Part shown: positions 24,278-34,859 of the stretch, in pieces
Layout of the letters: the number at the start of each line of letters is the position of its first letter
Position numbering within the stretch: position 1 is the stretch's first letter
NCBI GenBank assembly: GCA_903827945.1
Contig: CAIKKN010000034.1
Span: 1 to 38,398, forward strand
Reading direction: 5' to 3'
Source: an uncultured Actinomycetes bacterium
GTDB lineage: Bacteria; Actinomycetota; Actinomycetes; Nanopelagicales; Nanopelagicaceae
DNA: 38,398 nt
The notes under the pieces: model-generated
Told to the model about the DNA's origin: nothing
Seen by the model: only the letters and a program-made list of their open reading frames with translations
Databases searched by the model: none
Program-made: the position numbers and the translations under genes

Positions 24278-24982
24278 TTAAGCTTTGCCGAATCGTCTTT
24301 CTCTCTCTGCATAAATCTCAATGGCATCCCACAATGTCTTGCGGGTGACATCTGGCCACAAGACATCCATGAATACCATCTCAGCATAAACACTCTGCCA
24401 AGGCAAGAAGTTGCTGGTGCGCATCTCACCAGAGGATCTCAAGAACAAATCCACATCACTCATGCCCGGGTTGTACAAATATTTGGAGAATAGATTCTCT
24501 GTGATTTGTTCGGGTTTAATTTTTCGCTTTGCAATATCCCTGGCAAGCTTTGTTGTAGCATCAACAATCTCTGCGCGGCCACCGTAATTTACGCACATAT
24601 TGAGAGTAAAAGCTTTATTTTTCTTTGTAAGTTCTTCCGCGTCAATTAATTCACTGAGAACGCTTTTCCATAAACGTTTTTCTTTTCCAACCCAGCGAAT
24701 TCGCACCCCCATGTCATTCATCTGGTCACGGCGCCGGCGAATTACATCCCGGTTAAATCCCATCAAGAACTTCACTTCTTCAGGGCTTCGCTTCCAGTTT
24801 TCAGTACTAAACGCGTAGGCACTTAACTCTTTTACTCCAAAATCAATTGCACCTTCGACAACATCAAAAAGAGCCGCTTCCCCTGCCTCATGCCCTGCTG
24901 TTCGAGGCAATCCACGCTTCTTTGCCCAGCGTCCGTTTCCGTCCATGACCACGGCAACGTGGTGTGGAATCGCGATTGTCAT
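24278..24982 (-). CDS. uppS: Isoprenyl transferase (undecaprenyl diphosphate synthase)
   Basis: A cis-prenyltransferase that makes the polyprenyl diphosphate carrier for cell-wall synthesis. Its 234 residues are typical. MDGNGRWA (13-20) holds the diphosphate-binding Asp14; [14 protein letters not shown] and [15 protein letters not shown] complete the conserved regions. The chain length made cannot be deduced. The ATG overlaps the recO stop by 4 bp (24979-24982), so the two are coupled, as in many actinobacteria. Confidence 0.95.
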   Translation of the reverse strand: MTIAIPHHVAVVMDGNGRWAKKRGLPRTAGHEAGEAALFDVVEGAIDFGVKELSAYAFSTENWKRSPEEVKFLMGFNRDVIRRRRDQMNDMGVRIRWVGKEKRLWKSVLSELIDAEELTKKNKAFTLNMCVNYGGRAEIVDATTKLARDIAKRKIKPEQITENLFSKYLYNPGMSDVDLFLRSSGEMRTSNFLPWQSVYAEMVFMDVLWPDVTRKTLWDAIEIYAERERRFGKA

Positions 24983-25731
24983 GTCGCAAGTCTCTCAACA
25001 ATTGTTCTTTCAACCAATGGCAAACTTCGCAAACCTCGCTCCAGGTGCCATTGCAGATACGCAGCAATCAAGCCCGAAGCTTCGCGCTGGTAGCGAATCT
25101 CAGATACAACCGCTTGCTCCCAGTCACTTGAAAGAAGTTGCTGCATAAGAGCGAGCGTCTCTACGGATGGAGTCGCGGCCGCAGAAGGTTTGCATGAATC
25201 ACATACCAATCCACCGCCAACAAGTGAGAAATATCGATGCGGACCTGGTTCATCGCAGACCGAACAATTAACAAGGGATGGTGCATAACCTGCGACGGCG
25301 AGCGAGCGCAGAAGGAATGCATCCAAAATAAGAGAGGAATCATAGGTTCCATATGCCAACGCTTTAAGTGCGCCTACTAGTAATAGATATTGCTGCAAAG
25401 CCGGCTCGTGTTCATGGGCTGTGAATCTCTCTGCCGCTTCAAGAATTGCGCTAGCAATCGTCCACTTCTGATAATCCTCAGAGAGTCGATCACCGAAGTG
25501 TTCGATGGAAACAGCCTGCGTTACGGTGTCGAGAGATTTGCCTGTGTAGAGCTGAAGGTCAACATGGGATGTTGGTTCTAGCCGCGCACCCCAACGCGAT
25601 TTTGTTCGACGAACACCTTTTGCAACTGCTTTGATGCGCCCGTGTTCGCGCGTAAACAAGGTAATGATTCGATCGGCCTCTCCCAATTTCTGGGTACGCA
25701 AGACAATTGCTTGGTCTCGGTAGGTTGCCAC
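24979..25731 (-). CDS. recO: DNA repair protein RecO
   Basis: A recombination mediator that loads RecA with RecR. It has 250 residues: an N-terminal OB-fold ([18 protein letters not shown]), a helical region, and a zinc motif of CSVC and CDSC near 160-185. The start is GTG at 25731, supported by TAAGTT (25738-25743) with 6 bases between. It is first in the recO-uppS unit and divergent from the esterase. Confidence 0.95.
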   Translation of the reverse strand: MATYRDQAIVLRTQKLGEADRIITLFTREHGRIKAVAKGVRRTKSRWGARLEPTSHVDLQLYTGKSLDTVTQAVSIEHFGDRLSEDYQKWTIASAILEAAERFTAHEHEPALQQYLLLVGALKALAYGTYDSSLILDAFLLRSLAVAGYAPSLVNCSVCDEPGPHRYFSLVGGGLVCDSCKPSAAATPSVETLALMQQLLSSDWEQAVVSEIRYQREASGLIAAYLQWHLERGLRSLPLVERTIVERLAT

Positions 25732-25737
25732 GGGCTT

Positions 25738-25743
25738 AACTTA
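25738..25743 (-). promoter_or_regulatory. -10 box TAAGTT, leaderless start of recO
   Basis: TAAGTT, then AAGCCC, then GTG at 25731. Confidence 0.5.
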
Positions 25744-25749
25744 GACCAG

Positions 25750-25766
25750 GAGGTAGGCCTTACCTC
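25750..25766. repeat. Inverted repeat between recO and the esterase, possible operator
   Basis: GAGGTA and TACCTC flank GGCCT. The 17-bp site ends 2 bases before the esterase -10 (25769-25774) and begins 6 bases beyond the recO -10, so a bound protein could affect both promoters. Confidence 0.35.
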
Positions 25767-25768
25767 TG

Positions 25769-25774
25769 TATTGT
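25769..25774 (+). promoter_or_regulatory. -10 box TATTGT, leaderless start of the esterase gene
   Basis: TATTGT, then TGAGGTT, then ATG at 25782. Confidence 0.45.
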
Positions 25775-25781
25775 TGAGGTT

Positions 25782-28440
<2,659 letters not shown>

Positions 28441-28463
28441 TTACCTAGTTTCTACTTTCTCAA

Positions 28464-28506
28464 GAGTTTTGCCCGGATTTTTATTTTTTACCGGTATGCA
28501 AAACTC
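28464..28506 (-). promoter_or_regulatory. leuA leader hairpin (attenuator-type structure)
   Basis: On the minus strand GAGTTTTGC (28498-28506) pairs perfectly with GCAAAACTC (28464-28472). Inside it, CCGG at 28491-28494 can pair with CCGG at 28473-28476. A third copy, ACCGGT at 28520-28525, touches the leader-peptide stop and can pair with ACCGGT at 28490-28495 instead, giving mutually exclusive folds. No T-run follows, so it may act on translation or through an alternative fold, not as a plain terminator. Confidence 0.6.
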
Positions 28507-28524
28507 CCGCGGCGAGGGGACCGG

Positions 28525-28572
28525 TTATTTGGCCCCGCCACGGCAGATAAGTAGCAAACTGCGTGTGAACAT
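28525..28572 (-). CDS. leuA leader peptide (attenuation peptide)
   Basis: A 15-codon ORF, MFTRSLLLICRGGAK, 87 bases ahead of leuA. Three leucine codons in a row (TTG, CTA, CTT) followed by isoleucine make it a ribosome-stalling sensor of leucine supply. Leader-peptide attenuation of leuA is known or predicted in other actinobacteria. The ATG follows TACCCT with 6 bases between, so the peptide would be made from a leaderless transcript. Its stop TAA lies in the first of three CCGG-containing segments that can pair alternatively. Confidence 0.75.
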   Translation of the reverse strand: MFTRSLLLICRGGAK

Positions 28573-28578
28573 GGTTTA

Positions 28579-28607
28579 AGGGTAAGGCAGGACTACAAAA
28601 TCGGCAA
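28579..28607 (-). promoter_or_regulatory. leuA transcription-unit promoter (TTGCCG-17-TACCCT)
   Basis: The -35 TTGCCG (28602-28607) and -10 TACCCT (28579-28584) are 17 bases apart and overlap the last codons of the glutamine synthetase gene. This is the best-formed two-part promoter I found in the window. Confidence 0.6.
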
Positions 28608-29897
28608 ATACCGGTCTAATTCGTAGGCGGAAACCTGTTTGCGGTATTCCTCCCATTCAGCCTTTTTATTGCGAAGAACATATTCAAAGACATCTTCACC
28701 CAAAGTCTCACGAACAAGAGCGCTAGATTCCATAGCGACAATTGCTTCCTCTAGATTCGTTGGAAGAGGGATCGTTCCATCAGATTCTGTGAGCTCGTAC
28801 TTTCCTTCAATTCCCTTGAGCCCTGCAGCAAGAATTACTGCGAATGCAAGATATGGGTTGCATGCAGAATCCGGTGATCGAACTTCTATACGAGTGCTAT
28901 TCTCTTTCAAAGGCTTGTATGCAGGAATACGAACAAGAGCGCTTCGCGAATTTGCTCCCCATGTAACAGATGCGGGTGCTTCTCCCCCACCTTGAAGTCG
29001 CTTATACGAATTTACCCATTGATTTGTGATGAGCGTGAATTCGCGCGCGTGCTCCATGATGCCTGCAATAAATTGGCGACCAATTGGTGAAAGTGAGTAC
29101 GGAACACCATCTTGGTGGAACGCATTTGCTTCATCACGGAAAAGCGAGAAGTGCGTGTGCATTGCGCTACCTGGATGTTGTGTAAATGGCTTTGGCATAA
29201 AGGATGCATGGAAGCCTTGCTCTAAAGCTACTTCTTTTACAACATGGCGAAATGTCATTATGTTGTCCGCAGTTGAAAGTGCGTCGGCATAACGAAGATC
29301 AATTTCTTGCTGTCCAGGTGCACCTTCATGGTGTGAGAATTCAACCGAAACGCCCATTGATTCCAACATCGTGATTGCGTTGCGACGGAAATCATTTCCA
29401 ACAGTTGCCGGGGTCTGATCGAAGTACCCACCTTGATCCACAGGAACTGGAGCAACACCAACTTCAGGCGCATTCTTAAAGAGGAAGAATTCCATTTCTG
29501 GATGCGTGTAACAGGTATAACCCATTTGCGCGGCGTGATTGAGAACGCGCTTCAAAACATTGCGAGGATCTGAAGGAGAAGGAGTGCCATCTGGCAGTGT
29601 GATGTCGCAAATCATTCGAGCAGCGCCTGGTAGTTGAGTGCGCCAAGGTAATACAGAGAATGTTCCTGCGTCCGGCTTTGCCAACATATCTGATTCAGTG
29701 AGACGCGCATATCCCTCGATTGCCGATCCATCAAAGCCAATTCCTTCGGCGAATGCGTTATCAAGTTCGGCTGGCGCGATTGCAACAGACTTGAGAAATC
29801 CCAGCACATCTGTGAACCAGAGGCGAACAAATCGAATATTTCGCTCTTCTAGGGTACGAAGGACGAAGTCCTCTTGGCGACTAATATCTTCACTCAT
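28593..29897 (-). CDS. Glutamine synthetase family protein (GlnA2-like)
   Basis: A type I glutamine synthetase-like ligase of 434 residues, ATP-dependent joining of glutamate to ammonia or another amine. Motifs are FDGSAIEG near 50, the glutamate-site region (EMEFFLF, with later RIPAYKP), and the ATP-site KPFTQHPGSAMH. The sequence resembles actinobacterial GlnA2. Some GlnA2 proteins (Streptomyces) are gamma-glutamylpolyamine synthetases, so the substrate is open. The usual adenylylation site NLYxLP is replaced by GKYELT, so control by GlnE is unlikely. The ATG at 29897 is preferred over 29906 because GGGAGAGG lies 9 bases upstream of it and directly against the other. Confidence 0.9.
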   Translation of the reverse strand: MSEDISRQEDFVLRTLEERNIRFVRLWFTDVLGFLKSVAIAPAELDNAFAEGIGFDGSAIEGYARLTESDMLAKPDAGTFSVLPWRTQLPGAARMICDITLPDGTPSPSDPRNVLKRVLNHAAQMGYTCYTHPEMEFFLFKNAPEVGVAPVPVDQGGYFDQTPATVGNDFRRNAITMLESMGVSVEFSHHEGAPGQQEIDLRYADALSTADNIMTFRHVVKEVALEQGFHASFMPKPFTQHPGSAMHTHFSLFRDEANAFHQDGVPYSLSPIGRQFIAGIMEHAREFTLITNQWVNSYKRLQGGGEAPASVTWGANSRSALVRIPAYKPLKENSTRIEVRSPDSACNPYLAFAVILAAGLKGIEGKYELTESDGTIPLPTNLEEAIVAMESSALVRETLGEDVFEYVLRNKKAEWEEYRKQVSAYELDRYLPIL

Positions 29898-29920
29898 AGG
29901 GTGCATCCTCTCCCATCCGT

Positions 29921-29937
29921 GTTACGCGTTTGTTAAC
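29921..29937 (-). promoter_or_regulatory. GlnR-box-like sequence upstream of the glutamine synthetase gene
   Basis: The minus strand reads GTTAAC, six bases, GTAAC, with AC-n9-AC spacing. This resembles the actinobacterial GlnR site (GTnAC-n6-GAAAC) imperfectly. It lies in the 74-bp gap shared with the divergent uppP-like gene. No glnR gene is in the window. Confidence 0.3.
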
Positions 29938-29959
29938 TGCTTTTGAGCGTGCTCTGGCG

Positions 29960-29965
29960 TAACCT
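29960..29965 (+). promoter_or_regulatory. -10 box TAACCT, leaderless start of the UppP-like gene
   Basis: TAACCT, then TTCGGC, then ATG at 29972. Confidence 0.55.
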
Positions 29966-29971
29966 TTCGGC

Positions 29972-30829
29972 ATGACAATCACTTATTTCCAAGCAATCTT
30001 GACCGGTTTCGTGCAAGGCATCACAGAACTTTTTCCAGTTTCTAGCCTTGGGCACGCCGTTCTTCTCCCGGCTTGGATTGGTGGATCGTGGAGCAAGTTC
30101 ACATCAAATGCCGAATCGCCATATCTTCCTTTTACAGTCTTCCTACATTTTGCTAGCGCACTTGCCCTCTTCTGGGTCTTTCGCAAGCGTTGGGTTGAAT
30201 TAATTGCCGCAGGCCTGGGTTCTGCAAAGAAGCGAAAGAGTGAAGCAGGGCGAGTGTTTTGGTTGCTTGTCATCGCAACTCTTCCTGTTGGAATTATCGG
30301 GTTGGTCTTCGAGCATGACTTACGGACGCTTTTTGCAAAACCACTTGCCGCTTCGATTTTTCTCACTATAAATGGTGGAATTTTATTTGCCGCCGAGCGC
30401 CTCAGTCGTAAGCGTCTAGATCCAGTAATTGGTAGCGCAAATCATGAAATTACAGAACATATTTCCCCAAAAGTTGCAGTGACAATTGGATTTGGTGAAT
30501 CACTTGCTCTCTTTGCCGGAATTAGTCGTTTTGGCGTGACTACATCAGTTGGACTTCTTCGTAGGCTTTCACACTCTGTCGCTTCCGACTTTGCATTCCT
30601 TGCCGCTCTGCCAGTTATCTTGGCAGCAGCCGTTTATAAGATTCCTGAAGCTCTTTCGTCACAATACGCATCAATGCGTCCACAGATGTTTGTCGGCGCG
30701 GGAGTTTCATTCATTGCCACGTACTTCTCGGTGAATTTTCTTGTTCGTTGGTTTAAGACTCGCACCATGTATCCATTCGCAATTTATTGCTTTGCGATTG
30801 GAATTATCTCAATCATTAAATTCTCTTAA
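29972..30829 (+). CDS. Undecaprenyl-diphosphatase (BacA/UppP family), divergent
   Basis: A 285-residue inner-membrane phosphatase family member with about seven or eight helices, expected to recycle undecaprenyl diphosphate to the monophosphate for wall synthesis. The first motif is present as QGITELFPVSSLGH (Gln15, Glu19, Ser24-25, His28). The second, PGTSRSG in E. coli, reads AGISRFG (182-188): Arg186 is kept, but the Pro and second Ser are changed. It may be a divergent subfamily, and a standard uppP could exist elsewhere. The 3' end overlaps ald by 4 bp. Confidence 0.82.
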   Translation: MTITYFQAILTGFVQGITELFPVSSLGHAVLLPAWIGGSWSKFTSNAESPYLPFTVFLHFASALALFWVFRKRWVELIAAGLGSAKKRKSEAGRVFWLLVIATLPVGIIGLVFEHDLRTLFAKPLAASIFLTINGGILFAAERLSRKRLDPVIGSANHEITEHISPKVAVTIGFGESLALFAGISRFGVTTSVGLLRRLSHSVASDFAFLAALPVILAAAVYKIPEALSSQYASMRPQMFVGAGVSFIATYFSVNFLVRWFKTRTMYPFAIYCFAIGIISIIKFS

Positions 30830-31905
30830 AGTCCGTGCGCTCTGGCAACTGCCGGGTACATGATTTTTCCATCATGAACGTTTAAACCCTGCTCAAAGCC
30901 TGGATCATCGGCAAGGGCTTGTTCCCACCCTTTGTTGGCTAGAGCTAACGAATATTTAAGCGTTGCATTTGAAAGCGCGGCCGTAGATGTAGCGGGGACT
31001 GCTCCGGGCATATTTGCAACACAGTAATAAAGGGAATTGTGAACTGCGAATGTTGGATCACTATGGGTTGTGGCGTGCGAACCTTCAAAACATCCGCCTT
31101 GATCGATTGCAACATCAACTAACACGCTACCAGGCTTCATTTGAGAAACAATCTTGTCAGTGACTAACTTTGGAGCAGCTGCGCCAGGAATTAAAACCCC
31201 GCCGATAACTAAATCAGCCTCGATGCAGTATTGCTCGATTGCATATGCAGAGGAGGCGATTGTCTTTACTTGGCCGTGGAACATCTCATCAATTTCAACA
31301 AGACGCTTTAAATTTATATCAAGGAGAGTGACATCTGCGCGAAGTCCGATTGCCATCGCAGCCGCTGAAACCCCAACACTTCCACCGCCAAGAATGACTA
31401 CTTTGCCAGGTGCAACTCCAGGTACGCCGCCAAGTAATACTCCGCGACCGCCATTTGGACGTTGTAGCGCGGCAGCGCCAACTTGAATCGACATGCGACC
31501 TGCAACTTCTGACATTGGTGCAAGAAGTGGAAGTCCACCTTTTGCTTCAACTGTTTCATAGGCAATTGCTGTTGTGCCACTTGCGATGAGTGCATCTGTA
31601 CATTCACGTGATGCGGCAAGATGTAGATATGTAAAGAGAATTTGTCCACGACGCATGCGGTGATATTCAGAAGAAATGGGTTCTTTTACTTTAATGATCA
31701 TGTCAGCCTTGGCCCACACTTCATCGGCAGTCTCGATTATTTGTGCGCCAGCTTTTACATACTCAGCATCGGTAATTGCTGATCCAAGGCCCGCACCTTT
31801 TTCTACAAGCACTGTGTGATTAGCCGCTAAAGCATGGACTCCAGCAGGAGTTGTGCTTACGCGAAATTCATTATTTTTGACTTCTTTCGGGATTCCAACA
31901 ATCAT
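30826..31905 (-). CDS. ald: Alanine dehydrogenase
   Basis: An NAD-dependent enzyme interconverting alanine with pyruvate and ammonia. Its 359 residues are close to the usual 370. It begins MIVGIPKEVKNNE and has the substrate residues Arg15, Lys74 (IKVKEP) and His95 (YLHLAA), and the Rossmann motif GGGSVGVSAA followed by the Asp of LLD for NAD. The ATG follows TACTCT (31913-31918) with 7 bases between. Together with the glutamine synthetase it points to nitrogen assimilation or alanine use. Confidence 0.95.
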   Translation of the reverse strand: MIVGIPKEVKNNEFRVSTTPAGVHALAANHTVLVEKGAGLGSAITDAEYVKAGAQIIETADEVWAKADMIIKVKEPISSEYHRMRRGQILFTYLHLAASRECTDALIASGTTAIAYETVEAKGGLPLLAPMSEVAGRMSIQVGAAALQRPNGGRGVLLGGVPGVAPGKVVILGGGSVGVSAAAMAIGLRADVTLLDINLKRLVEIDEMFHGQVKTIASSAYAIEQYCIEADLVIGGVLIPGAAAPKLVTDKIVSQMKPGSVLVDVAIDQGGCFEGSHATTHSDPTFAVHNSLYYCVANMPGAVPATSTAALSNATLKYSLALANKGWEQALADDPGFEQGLNVHDGKIMYPAVARAHGL

Positions 31906-31912
31906 AAATGTG

Positions 31913-31918
31913 AGAGTA
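31913..31918 (-). promoter_or_regulatory. -10 box TACTCT, leaderless start of ald
   Basis: TACTCT, then CACATTT, then ATG at 31905. It lies in the 27-bp gap after the DUF4192 gene. Confidence 0.5.
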
Positions 31919-31932
31919 CACCCTCCCCCTGC

Positions 31933-32922
31933 TTAGCCAAATAACTTTTCGCATATCTTGGGATGCAGTTCAGCCCTCATTTGAGCAAAAGATGAAGGTG
32001 GCCAGCCTGCTGCAAATGAACGCCTTAATAACTTTGCCAAGGCATATTTCGGATCATCCTCAAGAGCCCTATCCAAGGCCCGTTGAGCCATCGCTCCCTC
32101 ACCACGTTCATAACTTGTCACTGCAAACAAGGTCGCAACCGGGGCTACATAACCTTCGGGCGCACTCTTCAACAACCAACGCCACATTGCCCACATGGAA
32201 TCAATATTCTCTTCATTTGTTATTCCCATTGCATAATCGCGAACTTGCAAATCATGTAATCGCACAAGAACTAACGCGATCAACGGAAGAGTCTGGCAGA
32301 TTCCCTTCTCTGAAAACTCAAGTGCCAAATCATTTACTGCTAGGGCAGCTTCACGTTGAAGCTCCACAACTTCTTCTCCTTCATAATCAATTCCACTAAT
32401 TCGGTCCAACTCTTTATCAAGTGCCGAATTCTTTGCTAGTGGCGCAATAGATTCTCGCAACTCTTCCAAATTCTCATAAGGCAAGGGATTTCCTTCTGAT
32501 ACTTGTTCAGCAGCAACTCGGGACTCTTCGTGTGATGGCATTGGACTGCCTTCCGGTGGGCAACATCCTTCATCCTCACAAATCGTAGAACGCCAACGAT
32601 TACTTCGGACCTCCAAACACTCTCGAAGAGTTATCCCCCGCATTGCAATTGCCTCACGGATCGGCGCCAATAGATATTCGCTATCGAGTACGCCATCTGG
32701 AACATAACCAACCAACAAAGCCGAATCCGCGCCTTCGCGGACAAGATGTGATGCCAGCGTATCGATCTGATCCAAATCGACTTCTTCTGGATAATCAATT
32801 CTCATTGCCATTCCAATGGTCTCCCCATTGAGGGCAATTACGACAAGTGAATTTGTGGGGTGGTACCCCACTAAGAATGGAACGGCTGCGAGTAAATCAT
32901 GAGGCGAAGTTAATGTTGTCAT
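31933..32922 (-). CDS. DUF4192 family protein
   Basis: A 329-residue protein that begins with the DUF4192 signature LTSPHDLLAAVPFLVGY and a following SLVVIALNG strand. The family is almost confined to actinobacteria and has no assigned role. The middle part contains an acidic, Pro/Glu-rich stretch with several Cys (about 110-130). The C-terminal third is helical, with a DRALEDDPKYALAKLL segment that resembles a TPR. No signal peptide is present. No TAnnnT box at the usual spacing was seen (TAGAAA is 9 bases upstream). Confidence 0.85.
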   Translation of the reverse strand: MTTLTSPHDLLAAVPFLVGYHPTNSLVVIALNGETIGMAMRIDYPEEVDLDQIDTLASHLVREGADSALLVGYVPDGVLDSEYLLAPIREAIAMRGITLRECLEVRSNRWRSTICEDEGCCPPEGSPMPSHEESRVAAEQVSEGNPLPYENLEELRESIAPLAKNSALDKELDRISGIDYEGEEVVELQREAALAVNDLALEFSEKGICQTLPLIALVLVRLHDLQVRDYAMGITNEENIDSMWAMWRWLLKSAPEGYVAPVATLFAVTSYERGEGAMAQRALDRALEDDPKYALAKLLRRSFAAGWPPSSFAQMRAELHPKICEKLFG

Positions 32923-32994
32923 GTGCGCAGGTTTCTAGAAAATTGAAAGAGCTGCACGAAAAAACCTTAAGGTTGTGGAAAGCGCGCCTTGTGG

Positions 32995-33765
32995 TTACTT
33001 AATGAACTTTGTAGGTGCATTGGAAAGAACATATGTTGCACTGTAATTCTGCACGATGTTTCCACCCAAGACCGGATAGATATAACTTTCAGCAGACCAG
33101 GTACCGGCCCACGAGATCATCAAAGTTGCCTTATAAGTTCCAGCTGCCCTGTATGTGTGAGAGATTGTCGTATCCGGATATGCAGCGCCTGGTTTATCGG
33201 TTGTAAAGGATGTGCCATCACCAAAGTTCCATGTAAATGTTGGTGTGAGCGTGACGCCAACAGAAATACCAAGGATCAGCGAGGTTGTAGAAAATGTTGA
33301 GGTGGCATCCGTCCAGAAATACATCGGTACCTGCACGACAGCGCCGCTCTTTGGCGCATAGAAAAGCGTACGTTGTGGAAGTAGCTCTGTGAGGCGATCA
33401 GAGAGTGAAACGGCGGCAACAACCTTAGGTTTTAAACTCACGGCGACTTTTGGAATTGGTTTCTTGCTAACTTTCGGTCTTGGTGTGTATTTCTTCGTTG
33501 CAACGGGCTTTGGTGCAACTGGTTTTGGCGTGTAGGGCCGAGGTGTGTATTTTCGAGCCACTCTCGTTGCTTTTGGTTTTGGTTTAGCAGTCGATCCAGG
33601 TTTATTCTGAACGGCAGTGATCACAATTTGATTTGTCGCAGGATCTGTCACAACTTGGACACAGACTTTGAGTTCGCAGGGAGCGGCCCAGGCCGCGCTG
33701 GCAGTGATGAGAGAGATGTGAGCGATGGACATCGCGGCTAAAAGGCGAATGAGCAACTTCTTCAT
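32995..33765 (-). CDS. Secreted protein with Lys/Pro-rich linker and PKD-like domain
   Basis: A 256-residue protein. A signal peptide covers 1-27 (AWA cleavage), followed by a short part with two Cys. A low-complexity Lys/Arg-Pro linker (KPKPKATR, YTPRP, KPVAPKP, KYTPRPK) spans about 62-105. The C-terminal half has a PKD/Ig-like beta sandwich marked by WNFGDGT and SHTYRAAGTYKATL. The strongly basic linker suggests contact with anionic wall polymers (inference). The frame opens at 33795, but the ATG at 33765 is chosen because it overlaps the upstream stop as ATGA and starts the signal peptide. Confidence 0.78.
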   Translation of the reverse strand: MKKLLIRLLAAMSIAHISLITASAAWAAPCELKVCVQVVTDPATNQIVITAVQNKPGSTAKPKPKATRVARKYTPRPYTPKPVAPKPVATKKYTPRPKVSKKPIPKVAVSLKPKVVAAVSLSDRLTELLPQRTLFYAPKSGAVVQVPMYFWTDATSTFSTTSLILGISVGVTLTPTFTWNFGDGTSFTTDKPGAAYPDTTISHTYRAAGTYKATLMISWAGTWSAESYIYPVLGGNIVQNYSATYVLSNAPTKFIK

Positions 33766-34289
33766 GGGAGCACCGATGTTTGGTGAATTGTCCACGCTTT
33801 ATTTTTGTTTACCAGAGTGAAATATGAAGTGATATCTGCGCCTTTCCACAACTGCTTAGATCCAGTTTTGCGCACAATATGGGTTGTATCGCTCATGTGT
33901 ATTACTACTTTCAATTCAATTTCTCGCGGGTTTTTGTGAATGACGGTGCTCTGCTTTAATGAATAGGAACCTCCAACGAGATTCGCCTTCAAGTAGATTG
34001 CGCGAAAGCTTTCCCCGATTACGCGACATTCACACCCCGCATCGGATGCATTGTTTATCTCGGTGTTTGCTCCGGTGTGCAGTCCAGTGGTTAGCGCATC
34101 GACATATTTAACAAGCGCGGTATTTGCGCCATTCGGGATATCTGAGAGCAAGCCCGGTGGACTGTCCACGATCTCGACTGCCGCAGTGAGCGTTGACGTT
34201 CTCCCCTCGTGTTTGCCTGTGGCAAGAAATACAGAAATAAGAAATGGAATTGCTAGAAATATTCCACCGATTCCCAAGATTCTGCGCAC
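33762..34289 (-). CDS. Membrane-anchored protein, possibly DUF6318-like
   Basis: A 175-residue protein with one N-terminal membrane segment (about 4-23) and an extracytoplasmic domain. The domain has a helix (TALVKYVDALTTGL) followed by CxC (Cys86, Cys88) and beta strands. This layout resembles the actinobacterial DUF6318 family, which I cannot confirm by eye. A TTG at 34307 opens the frame, but the GTG at 34289 is preferred because TAATCT (34297-34302) lies 7 bases upstream. It is translationally coupled to the PKD-like gene, so the two products probably work together at the cell surface. Confidence 0.7.
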   Translation of the reverse strand: MRRILGIGGIFLAIPFLISVFLATGKHEGRTSTLTAAVEIVDSPPGLLSDIPNGANTALVKYVDALTTGLHTGANTEINNASDAGCECRVIGESFRAIYLKANLVGGSYSLKQSTVIHKNPREIELKVVIHMSDTTHIVRKTGSKQLWKGADITSYFTLVNKNKAWTIHQTSVLP

Positions 34290-34296
34290 GGCCCGA

Positions 34297-34302
34297 AGAT
34301 TA
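34297..34302 (-). promoter_or_regulatory. -10 box TAATCT, leaderless start of the membrane-anchored protein gene
   Basis: TAATCT, then TCGGGCC, then GTG at 34289. It decides the start against TTG 34307. Confidence 0.45.
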
Positions 34303-34397
34303 GGCAAGAGAGTGCTCGCCAGTCTTTCGGCTCAAACTCGCCTGTGAATAAAGCGGGGCTTGTGCACAATCTGCGCAATTCGTGCCACTCTAGAGGT

Positions 34398-34859
34398 GTG
34401 GCACATAGAGATGGCGATGGCTGGGTCGAATGTACCTGTGGCTCCAAGCATTGGGGTTTACATGGCGCTGCCGGACTTCTGCTTGTGCAAAATAGAAAAG
34501 TCTTACTCCAACATCGCGCGCCTTGGGTTCACAACGGAGATACGTGGGGAATCCCAGGTGGGGCTCGCGACTCTCACGAAACTATTATTGAAGCTGCGGC
34601 GCGTGAAGCTCACGAAGAGGTGGGTATCCAGGTGGACGCGTTCACGCCAATCACAACACACACTGTCAATCATGATTTATGGGAGTACAACACCGTAATT
34701 GCTCATGCGCATGAAAACATCACAACTCATGCAATGAATGAAGAGTCCTTGCAAGTTGAATGGGTAGCAATCGATAGCGTTAGTGAGAAAAATTTACATC
34801 CAAGTTTTGAAAAGGCCTGGCCTGAATTAAAGGCCCTGCTCTTTGAAAGTGGCATCTAA
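34398..34859 (+). CDS. NUDIX hydrolase
   Basis: A hydrolase of nucleoside diphosphates linked to other groups, 153 residues from this start. The full Nudix box is present (GGARDSHE...REAHEEVGI, about 55-77), preceded by a CTCGSKHWGLHGAAGLLL strand typical of one actinobacterial subgroup. The substrate is unknown. The frame opens with GTG at 34344. The GTG at 34398 is preferred because similarity begins there and a CACTCT box lies 6 bases upstream; this choice is uncertain. The 3' end overlaps dinG by 33 bp. Confidence 0.85.
   Translation: MAHRDGDGWVECTCGSKHWGLHGAAGLLLVQNRKVLLQHRAPWVHNGDTWGIPGGARDSHETIIEAAAREAHEEVGIQVDAFTPITTHTVNHDLWEYNTVIAHAHENITTHAMNEESLQVEWVAIDSVSEKNLHPSFEKAWPELKALLFESGI

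Noticed and set aside
28508-28519. GC-rich CTCGCCGCGGGAG segment of the leuA leader as an independent terminator
   Set aside because: Its stem is short with ambiguous pairing and no T-run; it is better explained as spacer between the competing CCGG segments.
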